DNA of 64,000 nt from Actinotalea endophytica (lineage in GTDB: Bacteria; Actinomycetota; Actinomycetes; Actinomycetales; Cellulomonadaceae), in assembly GCF_025717005.1 (NCBI RefSeq), contig NZ_JAOVZU010000004.1:124001-188000 (forward strand), read 5' to 3'. Both the position numbers and the translations under genes were made by a program. The notes under the pieces were generated by a model. The model did no database searches and was not told the origin of the DNA. It worked only from the letters and a program-made list of their open reading frames with translations. Positions 51,255-59,994 of the stretch are shown piece after piece; position 1 is the first letter of the stretch, and every line of letters starts with the position of its first letter.

Positions 51255-52508
51255 TCACAGCCGCTCGGCCCGGTCGGCCGACGCCACACCGGCGAAGCCT
51301 TCCGCAAGGTACTGGCGCCCCGCGCGCGAGGCCAGCATCCCGCGCAGCTCGGCGGCGTTGCGCCGCACCTCGAACGGCGTCGCGTCGGCGCGGGTGTGCA
51401 GCAGTGTGGTCATCCGGTACGAGAAGCTCTGCACCTGCCACACGTGGTCCAGTGCGGTGTCGCTGTAGGCGTCCAGGCCCCGGGTGTCGCCCGAGGCCCA
51501 GTCGAGGATCGCCGGGCCCAGCAGCGCGACATCCGCGAACGCCAGGTTCAGACCCTTCGCACCGGTCGGCGGCACGGTGTGCCCGGCGTCGCCCGCCAGC
51601 ACGACGCTGCCGTGCCGCAGCGGCTGGTGCACGTAGCTGCGGAACGGCAGCACCGACTTCTCGACGATCGGGCCCTCCTTGACCGTGAAGCCGTCCGGGC
51701 CGGCCGCCCGGGCCTGCATCTCGGCCCAGATCCGGTCGTCGCTCCAGTCGCGCGGGTCCTCGGCCGGATCGCACTGGAAGTACGACCGCTGCAGCGTTGC
51801 GTCACGCTGGCTCAGCAGCGTGAAGCCGCGCGCCGACTGCGTGTAGAGGATCTCCGGTGCGGACGGCGGCGTCATGACCAGCAGGGCGAACCAGGCGAAC
51901 GGGTACTCGATGAAGAACCCTTCGCCGACGCCGCGCGGCAGCGAGTGGCGCACCAGGCTCTGCGACCCGTCCGCCCCGACCAGCAGGTCGCAGGACAGCT
52001 CGACCCGCGTCCCGTCCGGCTCGGTGAACGACACCGACGGCGCCTTGACGTCGACCTCGACGTCCGAGACGGCCCAGCGCACGTCGCCGCCGGAGCCGGA
52101 ATGCACCTCCGCGAGCGCGGCCACGACCAGGTTCTGCGGGTAGAGCCACACGGACGCGCCGACCAGACCCTCGAGGTCGATCCGATGCGTGGCTCCCCCG
52201 GTCCGGATGCCGAAGCCGCCGTGCCGCCGCCCGTCACGCGCGACGTCGGCCGCGAGTCCGAGCTCCTCGAGGAGACGGACCGAGTGCTGCTCCAGGACGC
52301 CGGCCCGCTGGGTCGCCTCGATCACGCCGCGCTCGCGGATCTCGATCACGACCGTGTCCACGCCGCCGAGAGCCAGCATGCGGGCCAGCGCGAGACCTGC
52401 GGGTCCGGCACCCACGATCCCGACCCGGGTCCGCTCCCTGCGCACCGCGCGGCGCGGCCGCGTCCGACCGTCGCCGCCTGCTGACGTCACCTGCTCCGAG
52501 CCCGCCAT
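51255..52508 (-). CDS. FAD monooxygenase resembling 4-hydroxybenzoate 3-monooxygenase (PobA)
   Basis: Aromatic hydroxylase of 417 residues. ATG at 52508 with GGAGG upstream. The GxGxxG motif is VGIVGAGPAGLALARML (29-45). The region QRAGVLEQHSVRLLEELG...THRIDLEGLVGASVWLYPQ follows PobA closely, as do DLLVGADGSQSLVRH and VLAGDAGHTVPPTGAKGLN (second FAD motif). It has an extra Arg-rich N-terminus of about 28 residues. Expected reaction: 4-hydroxybenzoate to protocatechuate with NAD(P)H and oxygen, which would feed the ring-cleavage operon on the other side of the GntR gene. A related hydroxybenzoate as substrate is possible. Confidence 0.85.
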   Translation of the reverse strand: MAGSEQVTSAGGDGRTRPRRAVRRERTRVGIVGAGPAGLALARMLALGGVDTVVIEIRERGVIEATQRAGVLEQHSVRLLEELGLAADVARDGRRHGGFGIRTGGATHRIDLEGLVGASVWLYPQNLVVAALAEVHSGSGGDVRWAVSDVEVDVKAPSVSFTEPDGTRVELSCDLLVGADGSQSLVRHSLPRGVGEGFFIEYPFAWFALLVMTPPSAPEILYTQSARGFTLLSQRDATLQRSYFQCDPAEDPRDWSDDRIWAEMQARAAGPDGFTVKEGPIVEKSVLPFRSYVHQPLRHGSVVLAGDAGHTVPPTGAKGLNLAFADVALLGPAILDWASGDTRGLDAYSDTALDHVWQVQSFSYRMTTLLHTRADATPFEVRRNAAELRGMLASRAGRQYLAEGFAGVASADRAERL

Positions 52509-52646
52509 TGGACCTCCGCACCGTCTTCTCGATCGGAGCAGGCCGGCTCGCCCACGCCGTCGCCGTGCAAGACAGTTAACCAGTATACTATCGACGAGGC
52601 AATAGACCCGGATCGCGCCCGTGCGAAGTGGGACGCCTCCCACCGC

Positions 52647-53648
52647 TCAGCGCGCGCGCCGCGCGAGCAGCTGCATGGCCGCGTCGGGCACGCCCTCGGC
52701 CTTGAAGGTGCGCACGACCGGCGCCGTCTCCACCGCACGCACCCTGCCGATCGACCCGAGCGTGGCGGACAGGTACGTGTAGAGCTCGTCCTCGTCGTGG
52801 GTCAGGACGCTCGCGTAGATGTTCGTGCGGCCGGTCGTCGCCGCGGCGAACGCGACCTCCCGGTGCGTCGCCAGCGCCGCACCGGTCGCCGCCAGGTCCC
52901 CGGGCTCGACCGTGATCCAGACCGCGGTACGCATCGGCGTCGCGAGGACCCTCGGGTCGACCGTGACGTCGAAGTAGAGCGCTCCGTCCGCACGCAGCGC
53001 GGCGAGCCGGCGCCGCACGGTGCTCGCCGGCAGGCCGATCGCGGCGGCCAGCTCGTCCACCGGCCGCCTGCCGTCGCCCGCGAGGCCGTCGAGCACCCGG
53101 CGGTCCACCTCGTCGACCTCGGCCGCGCCGGCGGGATCGACGTCGACGTGCCGACGGAACGCGTCGACCTGCTCCGGGGTGAGGATGCTGCGCTTGCTGA
53201 CCACGTTGCGCGGACCGCCGAAGTAGGTCGTCAGGAACCGCTGCGCGGTGATCTCCGTGACCTGGGCGCTGCGGGTCAGCGCCCCCTCGAGCGTCTGGTC
53301 GTTCCCCATCGCCGGGGACCGCGTCGCGAACGCCACCTCGGTGCCGCCGGCGAGCAGGTTGACCCACGAGGTGGCGGGCCGACGCGCCAGCACGGTCGCG
53401 ATCCGCTCGGCACTGTCCGCCGTGCACCGCACGCGCAGCAGCCACCGCGCCTGCCCCACGTACCGCGGGTCGGTCAGCGGGGCGAGCCGCAGCCCGGCGG
53501 CCGACCGGAGCTTCGCGTAGCGCCGCGCGACCGTGCGGTCGGACACCCCGAGCACCGCACCGATCCGGGCGAACGGGGCCCGCGCGTCGAGCAGCAGGGC
53601 GTGCAGGACCTGCCGGTCAAGATCGTCGAAGGTGACGCTTTCCACCAT
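52647..53648 (-). CDS. Lrp/AsnC-family regulator with two tandem Lrp units
   Basis: Regulator of 333 residues, twice the normal Lrp length. First HTH: LDRQVLHALLLDARAPFARIGAVLGVSDRTVARRYAKL (about 10-47); second HTH: VDRRVLDGLAGDGRRPVDELAAAIGLPASTVRRRLAAL (about 180-217). Each is followed by a RAM-like ligand domain with strand pattern YFDVTVDPRVL and GRTNIYASVLTHDEDELYTYL. The ATG at 53648 has AGGAG eleven bases upstream. It is divergent from the amidohydrolase operon and probably controls it. Tandem Lrp proteins are common in actinomycetes. Confidence 0.88.
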   Translation of the reverse strand: MVESVTFDDLDRQVLHALLLDARAPFARIGAVLGVSDRTVARRYAKLRSAAGLRLAPLTDPRYVGQARWLLRVRCTADSAERIATVLARRPATSWVNLLAGGTEVAFATRSPAMGNDQTLEGALTRSAQVTEITAQRFLTTYFGGPRNVVSKRSILTPEQVDAFRRHVDVDPAGAAEVDEVDRRVLDGLAGDGRRPVDELAAAIGLPASTVRRRLAALRADGALYFDVTVDPRVLATPMRTAVWITVEPGDLAATGAALATHREVAFAAATTGRTNIYASVLTHDEDELYTYLSATLGSIGRVRAVETAPVVRTFKAEGVPDAAMQLLARRAR

Positions 53649-53777
53649 CAGAACGGTACTCCTGTCGGAATCCACCGATCTGCGACCCGCGCCTGGAGGC
53701 CGATGCTCGCCCCGCGCACCCTGGGACCTGTCCACCCGCTCCGGGGCCGGCCCACCCCTCGTCGAGGAGACCGAACG

Positions 53778-54827
53778 ATGACCGTCGTCGACATCAACAT
53801 CCACCACCTGCCGGAGAACCTGTTCACCGACGCGCGGATCCTCAACGGGTTCCTGGACAGCGCGCCGCGCGGGTTCGGTGAGATCGCCCGGGTGATCACG
53901 ATGGACGACGGCAAGAAGCAGCTGGTCCTGGAGAAGCCGGCCGGCTACCAGAACCTCAACTACGTCGAGGGCGACTACTCGGTCGAGGCGAAGCTCGCCG
54001 CGATGGACGAGGCAGGCGTCGACTACGGGGTCATGCGGGTCCCGGTGTGGCAGGAGTGGCTGCCGCTGGAGATCTGCAAGGTCGTCAACGACAACGCGGC
54101 CGACATCGTCGCCCGCTCGGGCGGACGGCTGTTCGCGACCGCGTGCGTGCCGCCCTGGGGCGGCAAGGAGAACATCCACGAGCTCGAGCGGTGCGTCGGC
54201 GACCTCGGCGCGGTCGGCGTGCAGCTCGCCTGCCACTACGGCCAGCTCTACCTGGACGACCCGGTGTTCCGGCCGTACCTCACGGCCATCGAGAAGCTCG
54301 ACGTGCCGGTGGTCGTGCACCACACGCCGCTGCCGGTCGAGTGGCGGTCGGTGATCGACTACACGAACCTGCGCCGCGAGTTCGGCCGGGTGATCGACCA
54401 GGCGACCGCCGTGGGCCGCGAGCTGTTCAGCGGCATGTTCGACGAGCTGCCCGGGCTGCGGTTCATCCACACCATGCTCGGCGGCAACTGGTTCGCCAAC
54501 CAGGAGCTGCTCATGCCGCACAAGTCGAACAAGGACGAGGCCATGCACCGGCTCGACCCGACCGGCGGCGACAAGATCGCCTCCTACCTCGAGCACAACA
54601 TCTTCTACGACCTCACCCACCCGCACTCGTGGGGCGCCGAGCAGGTCGAGGCCGCCGTCGGGGTCGGCGGCGCCGACCACTACCTGTTCGGGTCGTCCTT
54701 CCCGGTCTTCTACGGGTGGATGAGCCAGGGCGTCGAGTTCATGAAGCACGAGCTCGACCTCAGCGACGACGACCGGGAGCTCATGCTCTCCGGCAACGCG
54801 AAGCGGCTGTTCCGGCTGCCCATCTGA
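53778..54827 (+). CDS. Amidohydrolase-2-family protein lacking two usual metal ligands
   Basis: TIM-barrel protein of 349 residues in the family of ACMSD-type decarboxylases and related hydrolases. ATG at 53778 follows GAGGAGACCGAACG. The usual first motif HxHxxP is changed to NxH (Asn7, His9 in DINIHHLP), and the usual Asp at the end of strand 8 (GTDYP/GSDFP) is Ser307 in FGSSFPV. His181/182 (VVVHHTP) and His231 (FIHTMLGG) are kept. It may therefore be metal-independent or have a changed function. It heads a unit with a siderophore-interacting protein and an MFS pump. Substrate unknown; aromatic acid decarboxylation is the nearest family function. Confidence 0.78.
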   Translation: MTVVDINIHHLPENLFTDARILNGFLDSAPRGFGEIARVITMDDGKKQLVLEKPAGYQNLNYVEGDYSVEAKLAAMDEAGVDYGVMRVPVWQEWLPLEICKVVNDNAADIVARSGGRLFATACVPPWGGKENIHELERCVGDLGAVGVQLACHYGQLYLDDPVFRPYLTAIEKLDVPVVVHHTPLPVEWRSVIDYTNLRREFGRVIDQATAVGRELFSGMFDELPGLRFIHTMLGGNWFANQELLMPHKSNKDEAMHRLDPTGGDKIASYLEHNIFYDLTHPHSWGAEQVEAAVGVGGADHYLFGSSFPVFYGWMSQGVEFMKHELDLSDDDRELMLSGNAKRLFRLPI

Positions 54828-54938
54828 CCCGCTCGGGGCAGCATGGCGGAGCACACAGGCCCGACCACCCGCAGGACGGGCACGCTTCTCCCGCACCACA
54901 CGACGCGGCCGGAACGGCCGGAGGAAGGACAGGTGCCG

Positions 54939-55751
54939 ATGGCACAGCCGGCAGAGCAGACCCCGGGGCGCGCACCGAGCATCGTCGAGCGCGTGCCGCA
55001 CACCCCGCGACGCCGGGTCCTCGAGGTGGTCGAGGTCGAGGAGCTGTCCCCCACCATGCGGCGGTTCCGGCTCGCCGGCGACGACCTCGAACCCGACTTC
55101 CCGTTCGTCCCGCTGGGCGCGACCGACCACGTCAAGCTCGTGCTGCCGGACGAGGCGACCGGCGAGGTGACCCTGCCCGAGGGCGGCCCGGCGCCGGACG
55201 GGCCGCCGATGCGGGAGTACACCATCCGCGGCTTCCGCGACGGCTCCCTCGTCCTCGACTTCGTGCTGCACGAGCACGGCCCGGCAGGCCGGTGGGCGGC
55301 CTCGGCGACCGTGGGCTCGCGTCTCGGCGTGCTCGGGCCACGGGGCTCCCAGGTGCACCCGACGTGGCCGACCCACTACCTGCTCGTCGCCGACCCGACG
55401 GCCTTCGCGGCGGCCGAGCGGTTCTGCGAAGAGCTGCCCGCCACCACCCGGGTGAGCCTGGTGGCACTCGGCCTGGACGGGAGCCCGGCGCGGCCGCTCG
55501 GGCCGGACGGGCGCGCCGACGTCACCTGGATCGAGACCGAGGACCTCGCCGAGGCCGCCGGCCGGCTTCTCGCGGCGGTCGCCCGGATCCCGCTCGACGA
55601 CCGGACCGTCGCGTGGGGCGCCGGCGAGGCGGGCGTCATGCGGAGCCTGCGCGGCCACCTGCGCGATCGCGGCCTGCCGGCCGAGCGGGTCCTGGTCCGC
55701 GGCTACTGGCGCCACGGCTGGTCAGGCTCGCTGCCGCGCGAGGACCGCTAG
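54939..55751 (+). CDS. Siderophore-interacting protein (SIP), ferric reductase
   Basis: FAD-dependent reductase of 270 residues that releases iron from ferric siderophores. The FAD-binding half shows RRFRLAGDDL...DHVKLVLPD and MREYTIRGFRDGSLVLDFVLHEHGPAGRWA, where REYTIR is the flavin-binding signature. The NAD(P)H half includes HYLLVADPTAFAAAERF and ends in VRGYWRHGWSGSLP, typical of SIP proteins. The start could also be the GTG at 54933, eight bases after GGAGG; I give the ATG at 54939. It lies between the amidohydrolase and MFS genes on the same strand. Confidence 0.88.
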   Translation: MAQPAEQTPGRAPSIVERVPHTPRRRVLEVVEVEELSPTMRRFRLAGDDLEPDFPFVPLGATDHVKLVLPDEATGEVTLPEGGPAPDGPPMREYTIRGFRDGSLVLDFVLHEHGPAGRWAASATVGSRLGVLGPRGSQVHPTWPTHYLLVADPTAFAAAERFCEELPATTRVSLVALGLDGSPARPLGPDGRADVTWIETEDLAEAAGRLLAAVARIPLDDRTVAWGAGEAGVMRSLRGHLRDRGLPAERVLVRGYWRHGWSGSLPREDR

Positions 55752-55775
55752 CACTCGAGGAGGAACGAACCGGTC

Positions 55776-57008
55776 GTGACGACAGAGGCGGTGGCCCGGT
55801 ACCCGGGCGAGGAGTTCTCCGTGCGGCGCAGGATCGCGCACATCCTCGTGCTGGGCGGGCTGGTGGCGTTCGGGCCGTTCACGATCGACCTCTACCTGCC
55901 CGCCTTCCCCGCGGTCGCGGCCGACCTCGCGACCAGCGAGGCGGCCATCCAGTTCACGCTCACCGCCACGACCGTCGGCTTCGGCCTCGGCCAGCTCGTC
56001 GTCGGACCGCTGAGCGACGCCGTCGGGCGTCGACGCCCGCTGCTCGTGGCGACCACCGTGCACGTGGTCGCCTCGCTCGGGATCATGCTGGCGCCGACGG
56101 TCGGCTGGGTGATGGTCGGCCGCGTCGCACAGGGCGTCGGTGCGGCCGGCAGCGCGGTCGTCGCGATGGCCGTGGTCCGTGACCTGTTCGGCGGTCAGCC
56201 GCTCGTCCGGATGCTGGCCCGGATGGCGCTGGTCACCGGTCTCGCGCCGATCCTCGCGCCCGTGATCGGGTCCCAGCTGCTGCTGGTCGTGGACTGGCGC
56301 GGGATCTTCGCCGTGCTCGCCGGGTACGGGCTGCTGATGATGCTCGTCTCGGCCGGCCTGCTCGGCGAGACCCTGCCGCCCGCGAACCGGCACGGCAGCG
56401 GCCGACGCGCGATCGGCGAGCGCTACCGGGCCCTCGCGCGCGACCGCGTCTTCGTCGGCTCCGCCCTGGTCGGCGCGATGGGCTTCGGCTCGATGTTCGC
56501 CTACCTGGCGTCGTCCTCGTTCCTGTACCAGGAGGACTTCGGCCTGAGCGCGCAGCAGTACGGCGCGCTCTTCGCGACCAACGCCGTGGGGATCGTGATC
56601 TCGGCCCAGGTGGCCGGCCGCCTCATGCGTCGGTACCCGCCGACGTGGGTCATGGCGGGATCCCTCACGATCATCCTGGTGAGCTCGGCCGGCCTCCTGG
56701 TCGCCGGGTGGCTCGACAGCCCTCCCGCCGTCGCCATGGTGCTGATCTTCGTCACGATCGCGGCGCTCGGCGGCGTCAACCCGTCGGTCCAGGTGACCGC
56801 GCTGTCCCGGCACGGCGCACGCGCCGGGACCGCGGCGTCGCTGCTCGGCGCGTTCAACTTCGTGCTCGCCGGGCTCATCTCGCCGGTCGTGGGCGCGCTC
56901 GGCGTCTCGGTCACCTCGATGGCCTCGGTGATGGTCGCGGTGCTCGTCCTCGCGCACCTGTGCCTGTGGCTCGTGGTCCGGCCGTGGACGGTGGCCGTCG
57001 TCGCCTGA
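55776..57008 (+). CDS. MFS efflux pump, Bcr/CflA type
   Basis: Drug/proton antiporter-like carrier of 410 residues with 12 membrane segments. The N-terminus LVLGGLVAFGPFTIDLYLPAFPAVAADLATSEAAIQ is the Bcr/CflA signature, followed by GPLSDAVGRRRPLL (loop 2-3) and RVAQGVGAAGSAVVAMAVVRDLF. GTG start at 55776 follows GAGGAGGAAC. Members export drugs, dipeptides or siderophores; with the siderophore-interacting protein next door, siderophore or metabolite export is a possibility. A long open frame on the opposite strand is only its shadow. Confidence 0.9.
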   Translation: MTTEAVARYPGEEFSVRRRIAHILVLGGLVAFGPFTIDLYLPAFPAVAADLATSEAAIQFTLTATTVGFGLGQLVVGPLSDAVGRRRPLLVATTVHVVASLGIMLAPTVGWVMVGRVAQGVGAAGSAVVAMAVVRDLFGGQPLVRMLARMALVTGLAPILAPVIGSQLLLVVDWRGIFAVLAGYGLLMMLVSAGLLGETLPPANRHGSGRRAIGERYRALARDRVFVGSALVGAMGFGSMFAYLASSSFLYQEDFGLSAQQYGALFATNAVGIVISAQVAGRLMRRYPPTWVMAGSLTIILVSSAGLLVAGWLDSPPAVAMVLIFVTIAALGGVNPSVQVTALSRHGARAGTAASLLGAFNFVLAGLISPVVGALGVSVTSMASVMVAVLVLAHLCLWLVVRPWTVAVVA

Positions 57009-57080
57009 CGAGCGGCGCGGGACGAGCCCCCGTCCGGCCTCGACGCGGTGGAACGCCGCGGCCGCCGCGCTGCAGAGCCG

Positions 57081-57356
57081 CTACTGCGCGGCCTCGCGGT
57101 CGGCGGTGCTTGCCGTCGCCACGCGCTCGGTGACGTCGAAGAACCGCCCGAGCCCTTTCGCGACCAGGGGCAGCGTCGCCCAGATGACCAGGTACGAGAC
57201 CACCACGGAGAGCCCGAAGTTCTGCCAGTAGTGGGCACCGAACAGGGCCTGCGGCCCGACGTTCACCCAGGTGATCACGGTGGTCATCACGAACGACATG
57301 ATCAAGGAGATGATCAGGTTGAACAGGCTGTCGAAGACCCTCTGGCTGATGCGCAT
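57081..57356 (-). CDS. Small two-span membrane protein (DUF2798-like)
   Basis: Protein of 91 residues with two hydrophobic helices (LFNLIISLIMSFVMTTVITWV and NFGLSVVVSYLVIWATLPLVA), the layout of DUF2798 proteins, whose function is not known. ATG at 57356. It sits downstream of a MarR gene on the same strand, with an AT-rich palindrome between them, so it is probably the regulated target. Confidence 0.75.
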   Translation of the reverse strand: MRISQRVFDSLFNLIISLIMSFVMTTVITWVNVGPQALFGAHYWQNFGLSVVVSYLVIWATLPLVAKGLGRFFDVTERVATASTADREAAQ

Positions 57357-57437
57357 CGCTGCTCCGCGGGGCTGACCGGGGGCACCCGCGGGCTGCCGGC
57401 CCACGAGCCGTCGTCCTCGTTGACGATGAGATTAATG

Positions 57438-57453
57438 ATACATATATAAGTAT
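57438..57453. promoter_or_regulatory. AT-rich operator-like palindrome before the DUF2798-like gene
   Basis: ATAC-N-TATATA-N-GTAT, 16 bp, symmetric except at two positions, inside an AT-rich island of about 28 bp. It lies 82-97 bp upstream of the small membrane-protein gene and just after the MarR stop. Typical MarR operator character. Confidence 0.6.
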
Positions 57454-57459
57454 TAGAGG

Positions 57460-57942
57460 TCAGGGACGTAGGTCCGCCGGTTCCCCCTGCCCGGTCGGCG
57501 CCAGCTCCAGATCGGCGAGCCGGCGCAGCGCGGGCACGGCACCCAGAGCGGCGCGGCGCTCGGCCGGCGGCAGCTCGGCCAGGAAGGCGCCGATCGCGGC
57601 GACCCACGCCTCGTCGATCCGCCGCCGGTCCTGCACCGCGGTCGGGGTCGCGCGCAGGAGCCGGCGCCGCGCGTCCTCCGGGTCGGTCTGCCTGGTCAGC
57701 AGCCCGCGGCCGACCAGGTCCCGCACCGTGGCGCTCGCGTTGCTGGGCTGGAGCCCCAGGGCGCGGGCGACCTCGGTCAGGGTGCAGCCGGGATGGTCGA
57801 TGACGTGGACCAGCACGTCGACCTCGGAGAGCCGGATCTCCTCGATGCCCAGCCGGCGCTCGCCCAGGCGTCGCAGCCGGTGCACCACCGCGCGGACCGC
57901 GATCGCGAACTCCCGCTCGGCGTCGGCGGTCGGATCGGGCAC
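57460..57942 (-). CDS. MarR-family transcriptional regulator
   Basis: Regulator of 160 residues; GTG start at 57942. Winged-helix core: GCTLTEVARALGLQPSNASATVRDLVGRGLLTRQTDPEDARRRLLRATPTAV, with the PEDARR wing of the family. The likely target is the small membrane protein downstream, through the AT-rich palindrome between the two genes. Confidence 0.85.
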   Translation of the reverse strand: MPDPTADAEREFAIAVRAVVHRLRRLGERRLGIEEIRLSEVDVLVHVIDHPGCTLTEVARALGLQPSNASATVRDLVGRGLLTRQTDPEDARRRLLRATPTAVQDRRRIDEAWVAAIGAFLAELPPAERRAALGAVPALRRLADLELAPTGQGEPADLRP

Positions 57943-57988
57943 CGGATCAGCGTAGCGACCGCGTGACGCGGCCCCGCGCCGGCCCCGC

Positions 57989-59302
57989 TCAGCCGGCGAC
58001 GTCGAACGCGCGGGCCACGAGCCGCACCAGACCGTCGGCGACCAGCTCGGCCGCCCCCGGCATGAAGCGGGACGACTGCGCCTCGTACGTGACCCGCTCG
58101 AACGAGACGCGGTCGGCCAGGTACTTCGCCGCGCCGTCGGCCATCGTGACGACCGCCGTCACCGGTGCCGACGAGCGCGCCACGACGTCCACGCCGGTCC
58201 CGACCGTGACCTCGGGCGCCAGGCAGGCGAGCGCGAGGTCGCCGAGCCGCAGCGCGGCGATCGGCACCGAGGTGGGGCCCGTGGACCGCCACACCGCGCT
58301 CCGGGCGGGGCGGAGCTCCTCGCGCGGTGCGGCGTCCCGGCCGAGCACCTCGACCTGGTCGCGCAGCAGCACGACCGGCCCACGCGAGCCGTCCCCGGCC
58401 CGCACCGGCACCTGCGCGGCCAGCCGCACCACCTCCTCGCCCAGCCGGCGGCCCTGCTCGGCGACGTCCGGGTGCGCGGCCTCCCCGCGATCGGCGGCCC
58501 GCCACGTACCGTCCCGGTCGACCGTGGCCACGACCGCCGTCTCGCGCGGGGCCTGGTCCGCCGCAGCCCCGACGAGGTACATCGCGACCGCCCCCGGAAG
58601 CCGGTCCTCGACGTGCCGCACCGCTGCACCCGCGAGGTCCGCGCTGACCACGCGGGTCCCGTCGGCCAGCCACGAGTCGGCCAGGACACCGGGCTGCACC
58701 GCGTATCCGACGATCACGGCGACCGGCGCACCCGACAGGTCCTGCACGACGCAGGCGGTCACGGTCGGGTCGCTCGGCCCGGACTCGTCGGAGCCGAGCC
58801 ACACGCCCGCCGCGGTGGCCACGTCACGGTTCACGCCCACGTCGCACCGCCCGGTCCGGACCACGATCCGACCCGGCCGAAGGCCCGCCACGGCGTCCTG
58901 CGTGCTGCGCCGGAGAGCCTCGCGGAGGGCCTCGCGCAGCCGGTCGTTGCGGTCCGACTCCTCGCCGGGCGGCAGGCCGTCGCGCACGTGCGGCGCGCTG
59001 AAGGTGTGCGACGCGACGATCACGACGTCATGGACCGCGAGCGCCCCGGCCTCGGCCACCACGCCGCGCAGCTCGGTGGCGAGCGGCGTGCTCAGCGACG
59101 TCATGTCCACCACCGCGAGCGCAACGCGGCGCCTGTCGTCGAGCAGCAGCACTCGCACCTCGAGCGGGTCGAGCACCGTGGCGAACCCCTCGACCGGCAG
59201 CACACCGTCCAGATCGAGGGTCGCCGAGGCCGCACCGGCGAGCAGGCCGGGCGTCGAGGGGTCCGGGCGGTGCGCACCCAAACCCGCGGGGCTGCCCGTC
59301 AC
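57989..59302 (-). CDS. Neutral-ceramidase-like protein with altered zinc site
   Basis: Protein of 437 residues related to the gene at 59991 and, like it, to the N-terminal domain of neutral/alkaline ceramidases. Shared pattern: LDPLEVRVLLLDD..RVALAVVDMTSLS, then VVIVASHTFSAPH and a C-terminal PEVTVGTGVDVV. The His-x-His of ceramidases is His99-Thr-Phe101 here, and the later zinc histidine in a GYAVH-type motif is Gln203. Two usual zinc-site histidines are thus missing, suggesting a regulatory or structural role or a changed reaction. The GTG start at 59302 overlaps the stop of the NTF2-like gene (GTGA). No signal peptide, although ceramidases are usually exported. Confidence 0.65.
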   Translation of the reverse strand: MTGSPAGLGAHRPDPSTPGLLAGAASATLDLDGVLPVEGFATVLDPLEVRVLLLDDRRRVALAVVDMTSLSTPLATELRGVVAEAGALAVHDVVIVASHTFSAPHVRDGLPPGEESDRNDRLREALREALRRSTQDAVAGLRPGRIVVRTGRCDVGVNRDVATAAGVWLGSDESGPSDPTVTACVVQDLSGAPVAVIVGYAVQPGVLADSWLADGTRVVSADLAGAAVRHVEDRLPGAVAMYLVGAAADQAPRETAVVATVDRDGTWRAADRGEAAHPDVAEQGRRLGEEVVRLAAQVPVRAGDGSRGPVVLLRDQVEVLGRDAAPREELRPARSAVWRSTGPTSVPIAALRLGDLALACLAPEVTVGTGVDVVARSSAPVTAVVTMADGAAKYLADRVSFERVTYEAQSSRFMPGAAELVADGLVRLVARAFDVAG

Positions 59303-59994
59303 GACGACGCCGGCCGCCAGCGCCCCTCGACCGCGTCGTCGCCGAGCTCCAGCCACTCGCGAGCGTCGGCGTAGAACGCCTCGAGCAGGTCGGGACGGTC
59401 GTCGCCGGGCAGGTCCTGCGGCACCGGCCGTCCGGAGCGGTTGTTGAGGTACGTCAGGAACTGGTACGACGCCCGGCCGGTGGTGAGCTCGTCCACGTCG
59501 ATGTCGAGCGACTGCCCCGGCACCACCGGGTCCAGGCGGTCCTTGCCGTAGATGCTGTCGAACGACCGCAGCCGCCACTCGCCGGCCCGACGCTCCAGCC
59601 GGGAGAAGAACCGGCACCAGCTGGTCACGTCGACCTGCACGCCGTCGAGGCGCGGCCGGATCACGATCTGCCCCTGGCTCTCCACCAGCGCGCGGTCACC
59701 CCGGACCTCGCTCCACGCCGGGTTGATCGGGTGGATGCCGCCCGGCCGGCCGGCCGCGCGCGTCGCCCGGGACCCGTCGATGAAGCCCTCGGCCGTGCCC
59801 TCGAACCAGGTGACCCGGACCACCGAGTCCGGCCAGTAGAGGTTCGCCATGGTGGTCCAGTCACCGGAGTCCCGCGCCCGCCGCTCGCGGCGGACGAGGG
59901 CGAAGAGCTCGCGCTCGAGCTGTGGCTCGGTCGCGCTCGGCGCGATGATGGTCACGGTTCCTCCGTCGTCGGGGGGCACGCGCTCGACGCTCAT
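59299..59994 (-). CDS. SnoaL/NTF2-like protein
   Basis: Protein of 231 residues. Residues 20-160 form a cone-shaped NTF2-like domain (RERRARDSGDWTTMANLYWPDSVVRVTWFEGTAEGFIDG..., then ALVESQGQIVIRPRL and EWRLRSFDSIYGKDRL), as in SnoaL-type cyclases, ketosteroid isomerases and ring-hydroxylating dioxygenase beta subunits. A C-terminal tail of about 55 residues (SYQFLTYLNNRSG...) is known from a group of actinomycete NTF2-like enzymes. ATG at 59994 overlaps the upstream stop (ATGA). It sits between two ceramidase-like genes; an isomerase or dehydratase role is possible but not shown. Confidence 0.75.
   Translation of the reverse strand: MSVERVPPDDGGTVTIIAPSATEPQLERELFALVRRERRARDSGDWTTMANLYWPDSVVRVTWFEGTAEGFIDGSRATRAAGRPGGIHPINPAWSEVRGDRALVESQGQIVIRPRLDGVQVDVTSWCRFFSRLERRAGEWRLRSFDSIYGKDRLDPVVPGQSLDIDVDELTTGRASYQFLTYLNNRSGRPVPQDLPGDDRPDLLEAFYADAREWLELGDDAVEGRWRPASS

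Noticed and set aside
52647-55715. A single 1022-codon frame on the minus strand
   Set aside because: Only its last third is a gene (the tandem Lrp regulator, starting at 53648). The rest is antisense to the amidohydrolase and siderophore-interacting genes.
55722-56957. Open frame of 411 codons on the minus strand
   Set aside because: Antisense shadow of the Bcr/CflA-type MFS gene; Arg/His/Glu-rich without structure.
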